Source of the DNA: Tetracladium setigerum
Taxonomy: Eukaryota > Ascomycota > Leotiomycetes > Helotiales
Length of the DNA: 64,000 nucleotides
NCBI GenBank assembly: GCA_031472005.1
Contig: PZJY01000004.1
Location: forward strand, 372,001 to 436,000
Reading direction: 5' to 3'
The notes beneath the pieces are model-generated. The model worked only from the letters and a program-made list of their open reading frames with translations. It searched no databases and was not told where the DNA came from. Within the stretch, counting starts at the first letter, position 1, and each line of letters opens with the position of its first letter. This document shows positions 21,984-32,800 of this stretch, piece by piece. The position numbers were made by a program, and so were the translations under genes.

Positions 21984-22939
21984 CGGTTGCAAGGTATCAT
22001 GGAGATACGATTAATATCCAATATACATTGAGAGTGACGATTCGGATAGTTTTGATACGACTCTGGGGAACGATTCAAATACAGAGACGGTAACCTTGCC
22101 AACTCATGTCACGGTCTCGATGCGCAGGAATGTACCGAATGTGGACCTTGGAACGATCAGTGGGTACACTCATGTCGAGCAGTCTCTGAGGTGGAAGGTG
22201 TGGATTCTCGCAAAGGTCCAACGTCCGTCCAGCCAATCGTAGGAGACGGCTCCGTAAGCGACACCAGGAACTTCAATCAAAATCAATGGGTCGTACAAAT
22301 ACTCACTACTCACATCCTGTCAAAGCGATTCTGTCTTCCATGCCTTAACTGCACAATATTCCACAACAATACGACTGCGACATGTATCTAGAAAATTTGG
22401 ATTTAACATCATTTTGTGACCGGAAAGTAGAAATACGCTGCGGCCATCTGAAACGAGCATGCCTGCCGCTGATATATCCATGCCGGGGAGGGAAGAAGGT
22501 GAAGGAAGAACATATTGTGATACCAGGATGTTGTGTTGTTATAGAGGTATGGGGGAGGTAGTTTGTGTAGATGTGCAAAGAAGTCTGAAAAAGAGGACAC
22601 CTGTTAGTTCCGTAAAGAGCACGCGAGAGGAGTTGAAAGTAGAAATGAAGCGATCCATTATCGTTATCTCAATCTCCAATAACTTAGATAGCGTACTTGC
22701 GGGTCCACCCGGGCTGGGTGTGGTCTGCTCTAGGAGCCAATGGTCCTGTCAATATCTGTTGTCCGCTTTGCCCACAGGAGTTGACATACCACAACATCTG
22801 CTCATTAGTAACGAATAACTTATGCAAAAGGAACTACTCACGATTTCTACTTCTTCATTGACAGTGCTATAAATCTGTGGTGATAGATTTGATATGTCGC
22901 TTACCAAACGTGCGATTGAAACTAGGCTGCTCCATTGGG
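21984..22939. other. Decayed sequence downstream of the FHA fragment
   Basis: Several short frames on both strands (for example 22191-22391 and 22459-22818) show no family signal. The region may include the eroded remainder of the FHA gene. Confidence 0.35.
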
Positions 22940-22978
22940 GGTAACCCAATGGGTGGGCTGGGGCCCCAATGGGTTGCC
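22940..22978. repeat. Imperfect inverted repeat (CCCAATGGG palindromes)
   Basis: GGTAACCCAATGGG (22940-22953) and CCCAATGGGTTGCC (22965-22978) pair with 12 of 14 positions across an 11-bp G/C-rich spacer. Each arm also contains the near-palindrome CCCAATGGG. It lies directly upstream of the RBR remnant. Confidence 0.6.
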
Positions 22979-22989
22979 AAGAAATTTGA

Positions 22990-23659
22990 CACAGCCTAAT
23001 TGAAACGACTCAACCCAACTTTCAACCATGCACTCATGCTGGTTGAAAGTCTCAAAATCATTGATGCAACAACGAAGAAGTGTCCAGGCTGTGAAGTCCG
23101 GATTCAAAAGCACAATGTATGCGACCATATGACATGTATGACTCCTTACATTCTCCTAATGAGGTATGTTTTTGATTAACACCACATAAATAGGTTCACG
23201 CTGTGGTCATGACTTCTGTTGGCAATGCTCTGCCAACTACCAGACGGTCCGGCAGCAAGGAAATACAGCACATACTTTCGAGTGCCCGAACCATAGTTTG
23301 TGTCTTTCCAAATTTCGCTCCGCTCTACCCCGATCGCTATGAGTAGACGTCGAAAAACCTATAAATTGTGGACATTTGTTTCAGTTTGGAACTTCCTTAC
23401 CTTGAGAGAGAAGGTAATTTGTAGAAATACATGCTCAAAGAGATCTGTTTGAAGTACGCCATCTTGCCAAGAAGGCCTGCGGATGCGCTCCTGCCCAGGT
23501 GCCGCCGTCGCCACTGTCACCGCAGTTCAACCCCGTCTTCAAGGAAGCCGTGGCGACAGGAGGTAGGCCAGGTGTCAATTACAGCTGTGGTACTTGGCAG
23601 GACGATGCAGACTACCTCGCTCACCGAGGCCAGAGACCTTGGAAGTCACCTTGCTTGAA
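22990..23659 (+). pseudogene. Remnant of an RBR-type E3 ubiquitin ligase (Rcat/RING2 region)
   Basis: ATTKKCPGCEVRIQKHNVC begins the zinc domain. Removing a GTATGA..AAATAG intron (about 23133-23191) gives CDHMTCSRCGHDFCWQC, the C-D-H-M-T-C..C-G-H-x-F-C-W-x-C pattern of the IBR/Rcat domains of RING-between-RING ligases. The frame then reads SANYQTVRQQGNTAHTFECP and ends near 23340. A second codon-rich stretch in another frame (DLFEVRHLAKKACGCAPAQ...NYSCGTWQDD) ends at 23659 and looks like the tail of the same or another gene. A stop lies just upstream of the first block and RING1 is not visible, so this is a fragment. Confidence 0.6.
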
Positions 23660-23960
23660 GTTGCGGAGCTGACCTGGATCCTACTGCCAATTTTGCAGCT
23701 GAGGAGAAATACGGTGTCAATTTTAGTGTTACAGTAGAGATATCTTTTCAAAGGCAAAGATCAACCTCAGTGCTGACGCGCACTACTCTATCTTCTGTAT
23801 GCTGACTGATGACATACATATGTACATATTCACCAAAGGTAAAGTCTTGTATGATGTGTGAAAATAAATTCAGTACTGGAGGGTCCCAATAAAAGACCTA
23901 ACTTCGAACATTTCAGGCGTCGGTCAAATCTTTAGTGTTTCTCAGACACAGGGATTAGCA

Positions 23961-24506
23961 ATGACTACCAACATCGATGAGGATTATAATGGCTTAGAAG
24001 AAGTGAAGTTAATCGCAGCTATCGTGAACAACGAATATGAAAAATTGGAGAAATTACTTCAAGCTGGCGTTGATATCAATGAAAAAAACGCTCTAGGAGC
24101 GACTCCGCTGTGCTGGGCAGCCTGTGTTGGGAATTTAGACTGCGTCTCAACATTGTTGGATTTGGGAGCTGGCATTGAAGCAATCAACTTGGAGGGAGAG
24201 ACATCTCTCCATTTTGCAGCAAAATCTGGCCAGGCGGAAGTCGTCCTATTACTTCTCGACCGGGGCGCCGATATACAGGCCGCAGACTTAAGAGGAAGAA
24301 CAGTACTTCATTCTGCAGTTGAAGGGGGAAAAGACAACTACGAGGTTGTGTCATTGCTTGTGGAGAGAGGTGCGGATGTCCTTGCAACGGATGTTGATGG
24401 ACGTACAGCTCTTGAATGTACGCATGGGTCAAAGCAACAAAACATCGCCACTCTGCTCAAATTGAAGCGGCCGCTTTCATCGCCATCGCCTAAGTTTCGT
24501 GCTTGA
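23961..24506 (+). CDS. Small ankyrin-repeat protein
   Basis: 181 aa, intronless, ATG at 23961. Four to five ankyrin repeats cover residues ~15-170: LIAAIVNNEYEKLEKLLQAG / GATPLCWAACVGNLDCVSTL / GETSLHFAAKSGQAEVVLLL / GRTVLHSAVEGG..NYEVVSLL / a final GRTALECTHGSKQ. Repeats 2-4 keep the consensus G-x-T-x-L-H-x-A and LLLxxGAD. Ankyrin repeats are protein-binding scaffolds. No other domain is present, so it may act as an inhibitor-like adaptor or be the surviving repeat block of a larger gene. The partner is unknown. Confidence 0.85.
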   Translation: MTTNIDEDYNGLEEVKLIAAIVNNEYEKLEKLLQAGVDINEKNALGATPLCWAACVGNLDCVSTLLDLGAGIEAINLEGETSLHFAAKSGQAEVVLLLLDRGADIQAADLRGRTVLHSAVEGGKDNYEVVSLLVERGADVLATDVDGRTALECTHGSKQQNIATLLKLKRPLSSPSPKFRA

Positions 24507-25144
24507 ACTACTTTCATGGACAAGAGCCAGTCCAGCTTGCAGGTTGGCCTCCAGCAATGCCATCGCAAGATAGTAGCTTTCTGCATGCTCGCGCCACTTC
24601 CAGGCCTGACGTGACTCAGCAATATGATTCAGCAGCCAGCTTCGAACTCCAGCAGGCTCAGACTTCTCCGGTCTTTCAGGAAGCCTATTTCAAAATGTTC
24701 TCCGCGTGGCTGTGCACATCACACATTCCCTCGTCTTCCCCTCAGATGTACACTCAGGGGTCGGAGGTAGCGTTTGAGTTGGTCAAGTGATTCGCATGGG
24801 AGCTTGTGGGATTCGGCTAAGGATTGATGAAAGTAGATGACAATAGTCAAGAGGACGTCTGGCTGATTTCACACACTTGCCCTCGAAGTGGAACTTTAGC
24901 TCAGAATAAGCATATAAATGGTGAAGTGCTACAGGGGTACATATCCGTCGCGTAGCCAGCTTCTGGGGCTTTTCCGAGGCTGACCTTGTTAGCTGACTGG
25001 TCAGTGGAATGGAACCCCAACGTATTTGCTAAGAGGCCTGTAATCAAAAATGCTCACGCTAAATTTCTATCCCTGGGACATGCTGCTTTTCAACAGATGG
25101 GTAAATTATGCTATCATGAACCATCTTAAGTCATATTTATAGCC
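24507..25144. other. No supported gene
   Basis: A 95-codon frame at 24503-24790 overlaps the ankyrin stop and has no signature. Otherwise non-coding. Confidence 0.4.
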
Positions 25145-25384
25145 TAACGTCTGTCCCTACTTGCCGAGACGCACTGTGTCACGAGACAAATTCATAGTTT
25201 TGGAATCATAACTTTTTTCTTAGTAAAACTATGAAGTTGCTATTGATATTTCGATTCCTTTAGTTATTTTTCCTTAAGGTGAGCGCTTCGCAACACAAGA
25301 AAAATTGTGGTTGGTTGTGCTATCGACTATCTTAATCAGTTCTCTAGTCACCGTTTCGACTATACCCCCCTGTTTATCCACGAC
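25145..25384 (+). repeat. Dispersed repeat family, copy B (~240 bp)
   Basis: Starts TAACGTCTGTCCCTACTTGC and includes GAGACGCACTGTGTCACGAG. The following ~190 bp (TTTTGGAATCATAA...TTTTCTTAGTAA...GTGCTATCGA) aligns by eye with the reverse complement of 59813-60052. B and the 60-kb copy share this inner sequence but not that of copies A and H, so they form a subfamily. Confidence 0.75.
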
Positions 25385-26745
25385 AATTAGGGTCTGTTCC
25401 AAATTCGGGGCAATCAGGGAAATGTTTTTATGTATAAGGATATGGCTCTAAGTTTTAAAACGTTTAAAGAAAGTAATGATGAGGTCCGAGAGTTACTCCG
25501 GTGTGAGGAGAGGTGCACAAACGCCACATGCTTTAGTTTCAGGGTTCAAAGCTAATAAGCGAGTTGGAGCTCAAGGGACGTTGAGCTCACTCTTCACCGC
25601 CTGGAATTCTGCCGGAGTGTCATCATTCAAGCTCCACCTCTGGTCTTGACAACATCACAGAGACAATGACAATCCAGAACAAGTACAACGCCGTCTGGCC
25701 ACCTTTACCTGCCGATGCGCTCAAGAGTGCCTGAAAAGAGTACTGCCCTGATCCCAGATTGGTACAGCTTTAGACTCGCGAGCTCTCACGACTCCTCGAC
25801 TCGCTGCGGGAAAACTTCGTATTGTTTAGGTGCGAGCTGGAAGAATAACATGCGCCGATAGAGCCAGGGAGTGCGCTGGTGATGTAGTCCGCGTAGTGAG
25901 AGCATTGAGGGACGTACTGCCTAGGTGGGCGTATGATGTCTCGACTCCCCTCCAGCTGCTACCCATTCCTTCGCTATCAACCACTCACCCTACTTTCTCC
26001 TGTCTTTGACTTCGAGAACAAGAAGAGACAACATTGCTAATATGTACGTAACCGCAGACCCTCGCCATCTATCCTCACACCAATACCGCCCTCAGCCTCA
26101 TCTTCTCCCCAGCGCACCACGTTCTCCATAACCATCCCCTCGACCTGATCGACACCATTCGCTGGACGGGCGACCACCACTCCGCCCTCTCCAGCAGCTC
26201 CGGCTCTACCTCCTACTCCCTCTACACGAAGCGTCCTCAATGCTCAAGATCTCAACTTCATCAGACCTCTACAAGAACAACATACACCTCCGAAACCAAA
26301 TCGTGAAACCTTATTCTCTCTCCCCCCCCCGCCAACCTCTTCTTCATCTCGCACTCCTCCAGTCAACGCTATCGTTGACGGTAACAATCTTCGAGCAAGC
26401 AAACATGCAACGCGGTTCCTCAAGCCGGTTTGTTGGCAATCGTGCGCAGAAGGGCTTGGAGTATGATGAGATTGATGAGGTGTGATGTATCGAGGGAGGA
26501 GATTAAGGTCCTTGAGAAGATTATGTTGAGGGAAGCGCGGTTACGAGTTTGAAAAGTGAAGCTGGGGATATTGGGATGTATGATGGTGGAGAGAGGGCTG
26601 GGTCAGAAAGAGTTGTAGTGCGATACCCTGGGGTTAGGTGGGGAATCTCACCTACTAAGACTACAAGCAGACTCATCTTCTGTATGCCGCCGTGTGAACT
26701 GACGCAAATTAACATCAAGCCCTCTGCTGAGGTTGATCTTTCCAA
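25385..26745. other. No firm gene; one coding-like tract
   Basis: The C-rich tract at about 26045-26310 contains a plus-strand frame (HPLDLIDTIRWTGDHHSAL...) with coding-like composition but no start, no stop-free extension and no certain family. It may be a remnant. Most of the rest has stops in all frames. Confidence 0.3.
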
Positions 26746-26799
26746 CATGTTTTCGACTGCAATAGGCGTGGGCATGTTTTCGACTGCAATAGACGTGGG
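26746..26799 (+). repeat. 27-bp tandem duplication
   Basis: CATGTTTTCGACTGCAATAG followed by GCGTGGG is repeated immediately with one base change (ACGTGGG). Two full copies and the start of a third (CATGTT). Confidence 0.9.
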
Positions 26800-27524
26800 C
26801 ATGTTGTGTATGCCTGTTTCCATAGGTTATTGACCTCTTCAGAGATGTCGTCCAAAACAAAGGATCAATCTCTCAGAAAGCATTGGCAAATCCGTCCAGG
26901 CTTTCCGGAAGACGTTGGTTGCCGTTCTGGGAGGTGATCCTGATCTTCTACGAGGTGGTGTTTCTCCAAGGATGATATGCTGTAATAGAGTCAGAAAATG
27001 GTGGTGAGTAGCTACTGATCTTGCTGGTTCCTAGTAGCTATCTTCGCTATATACCACACGGTGGTAGTGTATCGATAACTGCTTTATAGTAGCAAAGTAT
27101 TTTTCAGGGGCGGAAGGTTTATCAAGAATCGACTGCCATATTCCGATCTAGCGAAGTGTCGCACTAAAATTAGTAAGAATCTCTTAGGACGACATCTGCT
27201 GTGACCAGCATGCAGATGGAATCAGGGTCCATAGCATTTCTCACACCTAATCCAACTCTTTCATCGAAAGTAGTCTATTGGACACTTTAGTTTACTCATC
27301 CTTCCATCTAGCCATATCAACCCATACCCAAGTTATAAACATGCATTAAGCATCATAGATAGGTTGCCTACTCCAATGATATACCTATATTGTCTCCCCC
27401 GCAAACAAGTGTGCCAGTCTTGAAAACCAAATCATAAACAACCACGCCAGCCTTGATTCAAGGCGCTCTGGAGAGGATAGAGGATCACCTACTCCGGCGG
27501 CCAGGGACTGTATGTAGCCAAAGG
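26800..27524. other. No supported gene
   Basis: Only short shadow frames. No repeat or RNA recognised. Confidence 0.4.
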
Positions 27525-28810
27525 CTAAGAAGAACTGTGGTTCTCCATCAGATCCTGGCTCTGAAGTGTAAGAGCAATAATGACTATGCATATGATTCTC
27601 AACTCCGTTGCGTTCTGCATCCTAAAGACTCCAAATTCTTCTACCTTGACAAATGAAAATTCCTCGGATTGAGATCCATCTCGCAGATAATCCTGGTACT
27701 CCCTTGGAAAATTGCCAAATACTAAGGAGAACAGATTTTGTGATACAGATAATAATGGCAACCTAGTGTTATTAGCCAGAAGGTAGATAGATGCCTTTGG
27801 AAAGAAGCCGTACAAGATATCTTGCTCATGTTGACCTTGTGACTGCATACGCTGAGAAAACATCCCAACTAGGTGCGCTGCTTCTTGAGCCTTTACTTTC
27901 TCCAGCTTTCCAGATGCATTGTACCACGATTTTGCCTAAAGCTCAAACATCAGGATAAAACTCAAGAAACTTGGGCATCATCTACAAACCTCAACAGAGC
28001 AGTAGCAAATATCCGACACGCGCTGCCACTGTCCAGACCGAGTAGCTTTGCTCACGAGCCCACCGTCATTTGTCGACGAGAACTGGTGCTGTCCTGCCTT
28101 GACATCGAAAGAATTCGGTACAATACCCCACTCCACTCTATGGCTGGAATCTGTGGTCTTCCTTGAAAGCTCGGTAACGCATCGTAGGAGCTCATATATA
28201 CAGAAATTTGTAGCGAATTCGGACTTTACCCGCTGATCATAAATTGACTGGTCGCTTTCTGGATCTGACGGTACATAGCTTCCAGAAGAGCGATCTGGTC
28301 GGAAACGCTTTCTTGGGTATTCAGGAGGCGAAGAACCAAATGGAGGCGGTGTCTCGTTTGAATTAGAACTACCAGACGCTGGAATGTTCGGATCTGAACC
28401 AAGATCAACTAATCCGCTCTGGACACGTTCTCTCATGAGCCGATCAGACTCGGCCGTCATGGGTTCCTCCATAACCTGTGACAGAGCTGAAAGAAACTGG
28501 CGAATGGACCGGTGGCATTCTGGATTTGTTCATGGTTCATTGACCTCCAATACTGATCAAGAAGCTCGAATAGAGTCTGCAAGGCGGCATTTCCAGCAAC
28601 GCGGTTTTCGCTCTCTGCCCAGTAATCCTTGAGGAAGGGTGGTATATCACTTGTTGGAGGTGTTCGTAAGACTTGGAACGTGCCTATTTCTCGAATGCCC
28701 CAGGAACTGCCCGATCCGATCCGATCTGTCCTTCGGAATAAAGAGTCTCCCGGCCAGTTGGGGAATACTTTAGTAAATTGCTCCAACGACTCCGGTGCAC
28801 TAACATCCAT
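27525..28810 (-). CDS. Hypothetical multi-exon protein
   Basis: Three coding stretches line up. 28810-~28470 (MDVSAPESLEQFTKVFPNWP...) is followed by 28472-27990 (MEEPMTAESDRLMRERV..., with a Ser/Pro-rich linker and KRFRPDRSS). The last stretch, 27935-27525, joins through a clean 54-nt intron (27936-27989, GTTTGT..CTTTAG, CTGAT branch) to read CSVE+AKSWYNASGKLEKVK. The first two frames overlap without an obvious intron, so there may be a frameshift, a very short intron or two genes. No known domain is seen. It is head to head with the gene at 28994, 183 bp apart. Confidence 0.5.
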
Positions 28811-28993
28811 CTTTCATTTACGGCGCTTGTGTGAAGAAGCTGAGAGATGCACCCCGCACTTCAGGGTACCTGGTACAGTAAGGTTCTGTCATCAGCACGT
28901 GACTTAGTGTCGTGCCAATGCGGCACGCGTCGCGCAAACAATCGAAGACAACACTACCATATCAAATCAAATCATCATCCTTCCATCAGTCAA

Positions 28994-30014
28994 ATGTCGG
29001 GAAACGACCCAAGCCAGGTCTGCCATTCCAAAACTTGGTACTCATCCGCCAGACGACTTCTACGGAATCTTACCACCTCACCATCTGCGACTCCCACGGA
29101 AACTGATTTGTATGACCTTCAAGTTACCATCCAGCATTACGAAAGCGACAAGTTGTTCGGTCTTCACAACATCGAAGTTATACGAGATTTTCTTTTGGGC
29201 CCTAAGCACCAGATTCAAGCGCGACTGAAGTTGATGACTCTTGGATGTCCATCTTCTTACTCTGTTGAGTACCACACCCGATATGCTTCGGCTCTCTTAG
29301 TCAGGTTCATCCACGAATTGAGCGAACATGCTACGAGATATATATGTGACAACAGGTATGTTCGATCAGCGCCTGCTCTGTATTTTAAACCTGCTGATGC
29401 CATACTTTCCATCAAAGAGGCCTAATCTACATGAAATACGACACGCGCTCCAATGGGGCACTCTTAGACCTGAACTTTGCGATGCCAGACACGGATGGCA
29501 GCATCTGTCAGTACATCGCGGTTGTCAAAAGGCACAGAGAGCGGCCAGAATCACTCCCAACCGCGATAGAACTGTACTCGCTATTATCGTTGGCTGCCAT
29601 GTTTAGAACACAAAGGACTCATACGGAAGTCGTGAACGTTCGTAGCATTTACAATTTTCTATTTCTTTCGCGCATACTGATCATGTATAGGTGCGATTAT
29701 TCATTGTCTATTCTTGTTGGGTTCAAGTACTCTCAGCGACAGCGCCATTATCATACATACTTGCGTTTCTCGCCGGGAAGGGTCACATTGAAGGTGATCT
29801 AGAAATCAGCGAGTCACCGTGGTTCAACCTACTCTCCCTTCCCGACCTTGAACGACTCCTTCTCTCGGTCTTCGAGTCTGCCACGCTGACCGAACACAAA
29901 CGCATTCCTGAAATGTTCCTAAAGCTCCGGCAAAACCCACAACTCCATTTAGCAACACATAACATAGACAATTCAGAAAGAGTGGCGAAGAAGCGCAAGA
30001 CTCTGCAATGCTGA
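28994..30014 (+). CDS. Hypothetical protein, three exons
   Basis: Exons 28994-29355, 29418-29637 and 29691-30014 join in frame to 301 aa. The introns are 62 nt (GTATGT..CAAAG) and 53 nt (GTTCGT..TATAG with ACTGAT branch). The second donor could instead be nine bases upstream without changing frame. The protein begins MSGNDPSQVCHSKTWYSSAR and has a central GLIYMKYDTRSNGALLDLNF. Exon 3 carries a hydrophobic stretch (VRLFIVYSCWVQVLSATAPL) that might be membrane-associated. It ends in a basic KKRKTLQC tail. No family is recognised. It shares a short divergent promoter region with the minus-strand gene ending at 28810. Confidence 0.55.
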
Positions 30015-30448
30015 ATATTTTTTTGGCAATGGTACAGCAAGAGGAAATTCATGACGCAGACTATCCTATGTTATCGATTCCGGTAGTGAATAGTACAGCT
30101 ACTATGCCGGATTCGAGGTAATAGGCAACACACTCGATCCATCACCCAGCAGAGCAACTAGAAAAGCAAGCCTGCTGGATGAGGTAGCGAGAGCGCAGAT
30201 GATACAGCTCCGAGTGATATGAAAATTGACCGGGAGTAAGGGCAGGTGGTGTGGTACGTGGCCACAGCGATTCAATGGCGGCTGGGAAAATCCATTTACG
30301 ATCTAAGCAAACAACATAACAACTAGAGTTCCATCCAAACTCTCTTTAGCTTTTTTATTCGGTGCATTTTTATCGCTGCTAGACCAGTATTTTTCTCTCA
30401 CTTCTAGAGAGACTGTTAGCCTATTGTCGTCATTGGACCTGCAAACTC
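30015..30448. other. Intergenic region, nothing recognised
   Basis: Tail-to-tail interval between the 28994 gene and the minus-strand gene at 30449. No motif beyond AT-rich tracts. Confidence 0.4.
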
Positions 30449-31393
30449 TCAACTCTTTGGACTCCTCTCTGGGTTATAGATAATACTGCGCTTCCAACCA
30501 CTAACTCGTCCCGCAATCTCTTTGAGTTCCTTCACGATAGCTGTCAATTTCCGTAACTCGTCCTGATGAGTCTTTTCCCAATTATCGAAAACATGCGACA
30601 TCTCAGTCTTGGTGACTCTGTTTACTTGTCCATTCTGATGGCGTCCAACAAATAAGTGCCTTGTTTGTGAGAACCAACATTGCGGCGTCTCGCTTCTGAC
30701 CTGACTCCCCTTCCGTGTTGTGCATTTTACTTCAATGACAGATTCTGGAGAGACCAGATGCCCTTTCTGAATGACTGTCACCCCCTCCAACACCATAGGC
30801 TTCGGTTGAGACTCCAATGATAATCTTTCAAGTGCAGCAGTGACTTCCGGGTACGTCTGAGATGCTCCAACAGCCAAAGACCCCTGGCGCTCTTGTTTAT
30901 CATCAGAATACCCGTCAGCCTCGTACCTCACAACCCATTTCATACCGCCAATTTCGTACTCCACGATCCGATGATGAGTGCTACTATTCCTTAAGTCTTC
31001 CTCAAACTTAAGGAATGCCTTTTCAAACTCATGTCCATACCTAAAATTGAGAGATCCTGTGGTATTCCGCAACGACTTCGCTTCCCAGTGAGTCAAGAGT
31101 AGTGTACCCTCGACGAGTTCAGCTTCGATGCGCCAGTGTTCCCTCGGATGTCCAGAGACAAAATCAAAGAGCTTGCGTAGGCTATTTCGATCAGTAACTA
31201 GAGTTATTGGGAGGAGTGAATAGAAAGGTCGCATTGTAAAGAGCGCTGCGAAGAAAGGGGCGAAAGACGAAACTATGACTCGATTGGAATTTTGGTCCTG
31301 GAAGGCTATACCGTCATCTTTGGGAATTATTGACGGTAGATTTGGGGCTTCCCAGAGTGCTGGGCTTATGTACAGGGTTACGCTTATGGACAA
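30449..31393 (-). CDS. Fungal family often labelled 'geranylgeranyl pyrophosphate synthetase', 5'-truncated
   Basis: About 310 aa. Recognised by its conserved blocks: ISPALWEAPNLPS, VTDRNSLRKLFDFVSG, FRYGHEFEKAF, and HHRIVEYEIGGMKWVVRYEA followed by DGY. In ascomycete databases this family is frequently named geranylgeranyl pyrophosphate synthetase, but the DDxxD prenyl-synthase motifs are absent here, so that activity should not be assumed. The C-terminus is helical (ELRKLTAIVKELKEIAGRV). The frame has no ATG (31393 is TTG) and a TAG lies 12 nt upstream, so either a 5' exon is spliced in or the 5' end is lost. Upstream DNA is a P450 remnant on the other strand, which favours truncation. Confidence 0.7.
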   Translation of the reverse strand: MSISVTLYISPALWEAPNLPSIIPKDDGIAFQDQNSNRVIVSSFAPFFAALFTMRPFYSLLPITLVTDRNSLRKLFDFVSGHPREHWRIEAELVEGTLLLTHWEAKSLRNTTGSLNFRYGHEFEKAFLKFEEDLRNSSTHHRIVEYEIGGMKWVVRYEADGYSDDKQERQGSLAVGASQTYPEVTAALERLSLESQPKPMVLEGVTVIQKGHLVSPESVIEVKCTTRKGSQVRSETPQCWFSQTRHLFVGRHQNGQVNRVTKTEMSHVFDNWEKTHQDELRKLTAIVKELKEIAGRVSGWKRSIIYNPERSPKS

Positions 31394-32427
31394 TCTGCGG
31401 CGCTATCCTATACTTGTCAAGCTCGCGCAGTCTATTCCATCGAGGTGGACTGTTGGTTTTCGTGATAGAATGATTAAGTACGGAGAAGAAAAGACCGCTG
31501 TGTGAGTGCATAGGTTTGTTAACCTTAAAATAGTTTGTGGGCTAATTTGTAGCAGCCGACTTCAAAAGAAAGGCGAGCAGCATGACTTCCTTGTGAATGT
31601 TGTTGACAAGGTCCGCAAAGGCGAGGTTTCCCAGGCGGAAATGGAAGCGCACTCATGGAACACGGCGCGAGCACAGCGAAACCTCCCCGGCTGTATGTGG
31701 CTTGCCTAAATAACCTTACAATAGTATGGCAAGAGGTGAAACTAGTGGGTCTGCCATGGCCTCGATCATCTACTTCGTCATCAAGCACCCAGAAGTGCAC
31801 CGAAAGTTGAATAATGTAGTACGTTCAGCCTATACAAGTTTTATCGACGTCGACGTTGCCTCTACAACACAACTGGAGTATCTAATGGTCGCGCTGAAAG
31901 AGGGCATGCGCATTTTCCCCACGGCGCCACAAGGCACGCCTCGTGTTTCCCCGGGTGTGACAGTGGAGGGACATTATGTCCCAAAAGGAGTAGGTTGATC
32001 ACGCATCGAGAGATCTCCGTAATTGAATATTATCATAGACCGAATTCTACGTCTCTCCCTGGGCCGTTACACATGACGAGCGCTGCTGGAACGAGCCATA
32101 CGTCTTCAAGCCTGAGCGCTGGATTGATCCAAACTGCACCGACATCAAGTCAGCTAGCCAGCCGTTCTCTCTTGGGCCCCGCGTCTGCCCCGGAAAACTG
32201 TGGGTTAGCCTCCTCCACCTCTTTCGAGTCAGCCTACCAAGATACTAATGAGACTGCCCTGCTGCAGCTTTGCGTATGGACAAATGGCGCTCCAGCTTGC
32301 AAAGATTGTCTTTACGTATGACATGGAACTTGTGGACCAGGATCTCGATTGGATCAACACATGCAAGATGCACTTTTTGTGGTGGAAACCTGAGTTGAAT
32401 GTGCGGTTCTCGCCCAGCACGGCTTAA
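31365..32427 (+). pseudogene. Cytochrome P450, lacking the N-terminal part
   Basis: P450s are haem monooxygenases, commonly in secondary metabolism or detoxification. Segments: NLRRYPILVKLAQSIPSRW to 31501; exon 31553 onward (LQKKGEQHDFLVNVVDKVRK, EMEAHSWNT); 31726-31989 with I-helix ARGETS, ExxR (KEGMR) and TAPQGTPRVSPGV; 32039-32199 with PERW and haem motif FSLGPRVCPG; 32268-32427 to the stop. Introns 31502-31552, 31990-32038 and 32200-32267 join cleanly. The membrane anchor and roughly the first 200 residues are missing. The frame breaks at ~31660-31724 with no good intron. The thiolate cysteine is intact. I infer a decayed 5'-truncated copy. Confidence 0.85.
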
Positions 32428-32721
32428 GTTCTTGGAGCGCAGGAGATTCGGTTATCTAGACGAACTTCGAGGGCTCCTCAAGCACCCTGAAGTCTGTGAA
32501 CTTCTTACTTACCCGGCAGTGAACGGGAGCAGTCTTTATTTATATCAGATTATTGGGTTTAAGACGGGAAGTAACATAGAGGATTCTCTTGCTTCCTGTC
32601 TTTCGAGCAACTTCTATAGCTGACTATTGAGAATTTTATAAAGCTACGCCCAAGCCTTAGTTGCAATCAAATTGTCTAACTTATTAACTTAACTCCCTTG
32701 AGGATATCATTTGAATCGAAG
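32428..32721. other. Downstream of P450, nothing recognised
   Basis: An open frame of 74 codons (32399-32623) overlaps the P450 3' end in another frame and has no signature. Confidence 0.35.
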
Positions 32722-32800
32722 TAACGTCCATCCTTACGTAACGAGAGACCCGCTGTGCCAAGAAAATTTCGGGATACTTCACCTTTAAACTTTATAAAAT
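32722..32800 (+). repeat. Dispersed repeat family, copy C
   Basis: TAACGTCCATCCTTACGTAA is followed by a diverged form of the shared CGAGACGC...ACGAGACAAAT signature and a GATACTTCACCTTTAAAC-like continuation. More degraded than copies A, B and H; the inner boundary is uncertain. Confidence 0.55.

Noticed and set aside
11547..22715. TCCACCCGGGCT shared at 11547-11558 and 22704-22715
   Set aside because: The exact match is only 12 bp and flanking similarity is weak, so chance cannot be excluded.
26037..26240. Gly/Val/Arg-rich minus-strand ORF
   Set aside because: Its composition is what the reverse strand of a C-rich tract produces; the plus strand looks more coding-like.
30449..31393. Prenyltransferase activity for the 'geranylgeranyl pyrophosphate synthetase'-type gene
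   Set aside because: The aspartate-rich DDxxD motifs of prenyl synthases are absent; the name is inherited from database labels.
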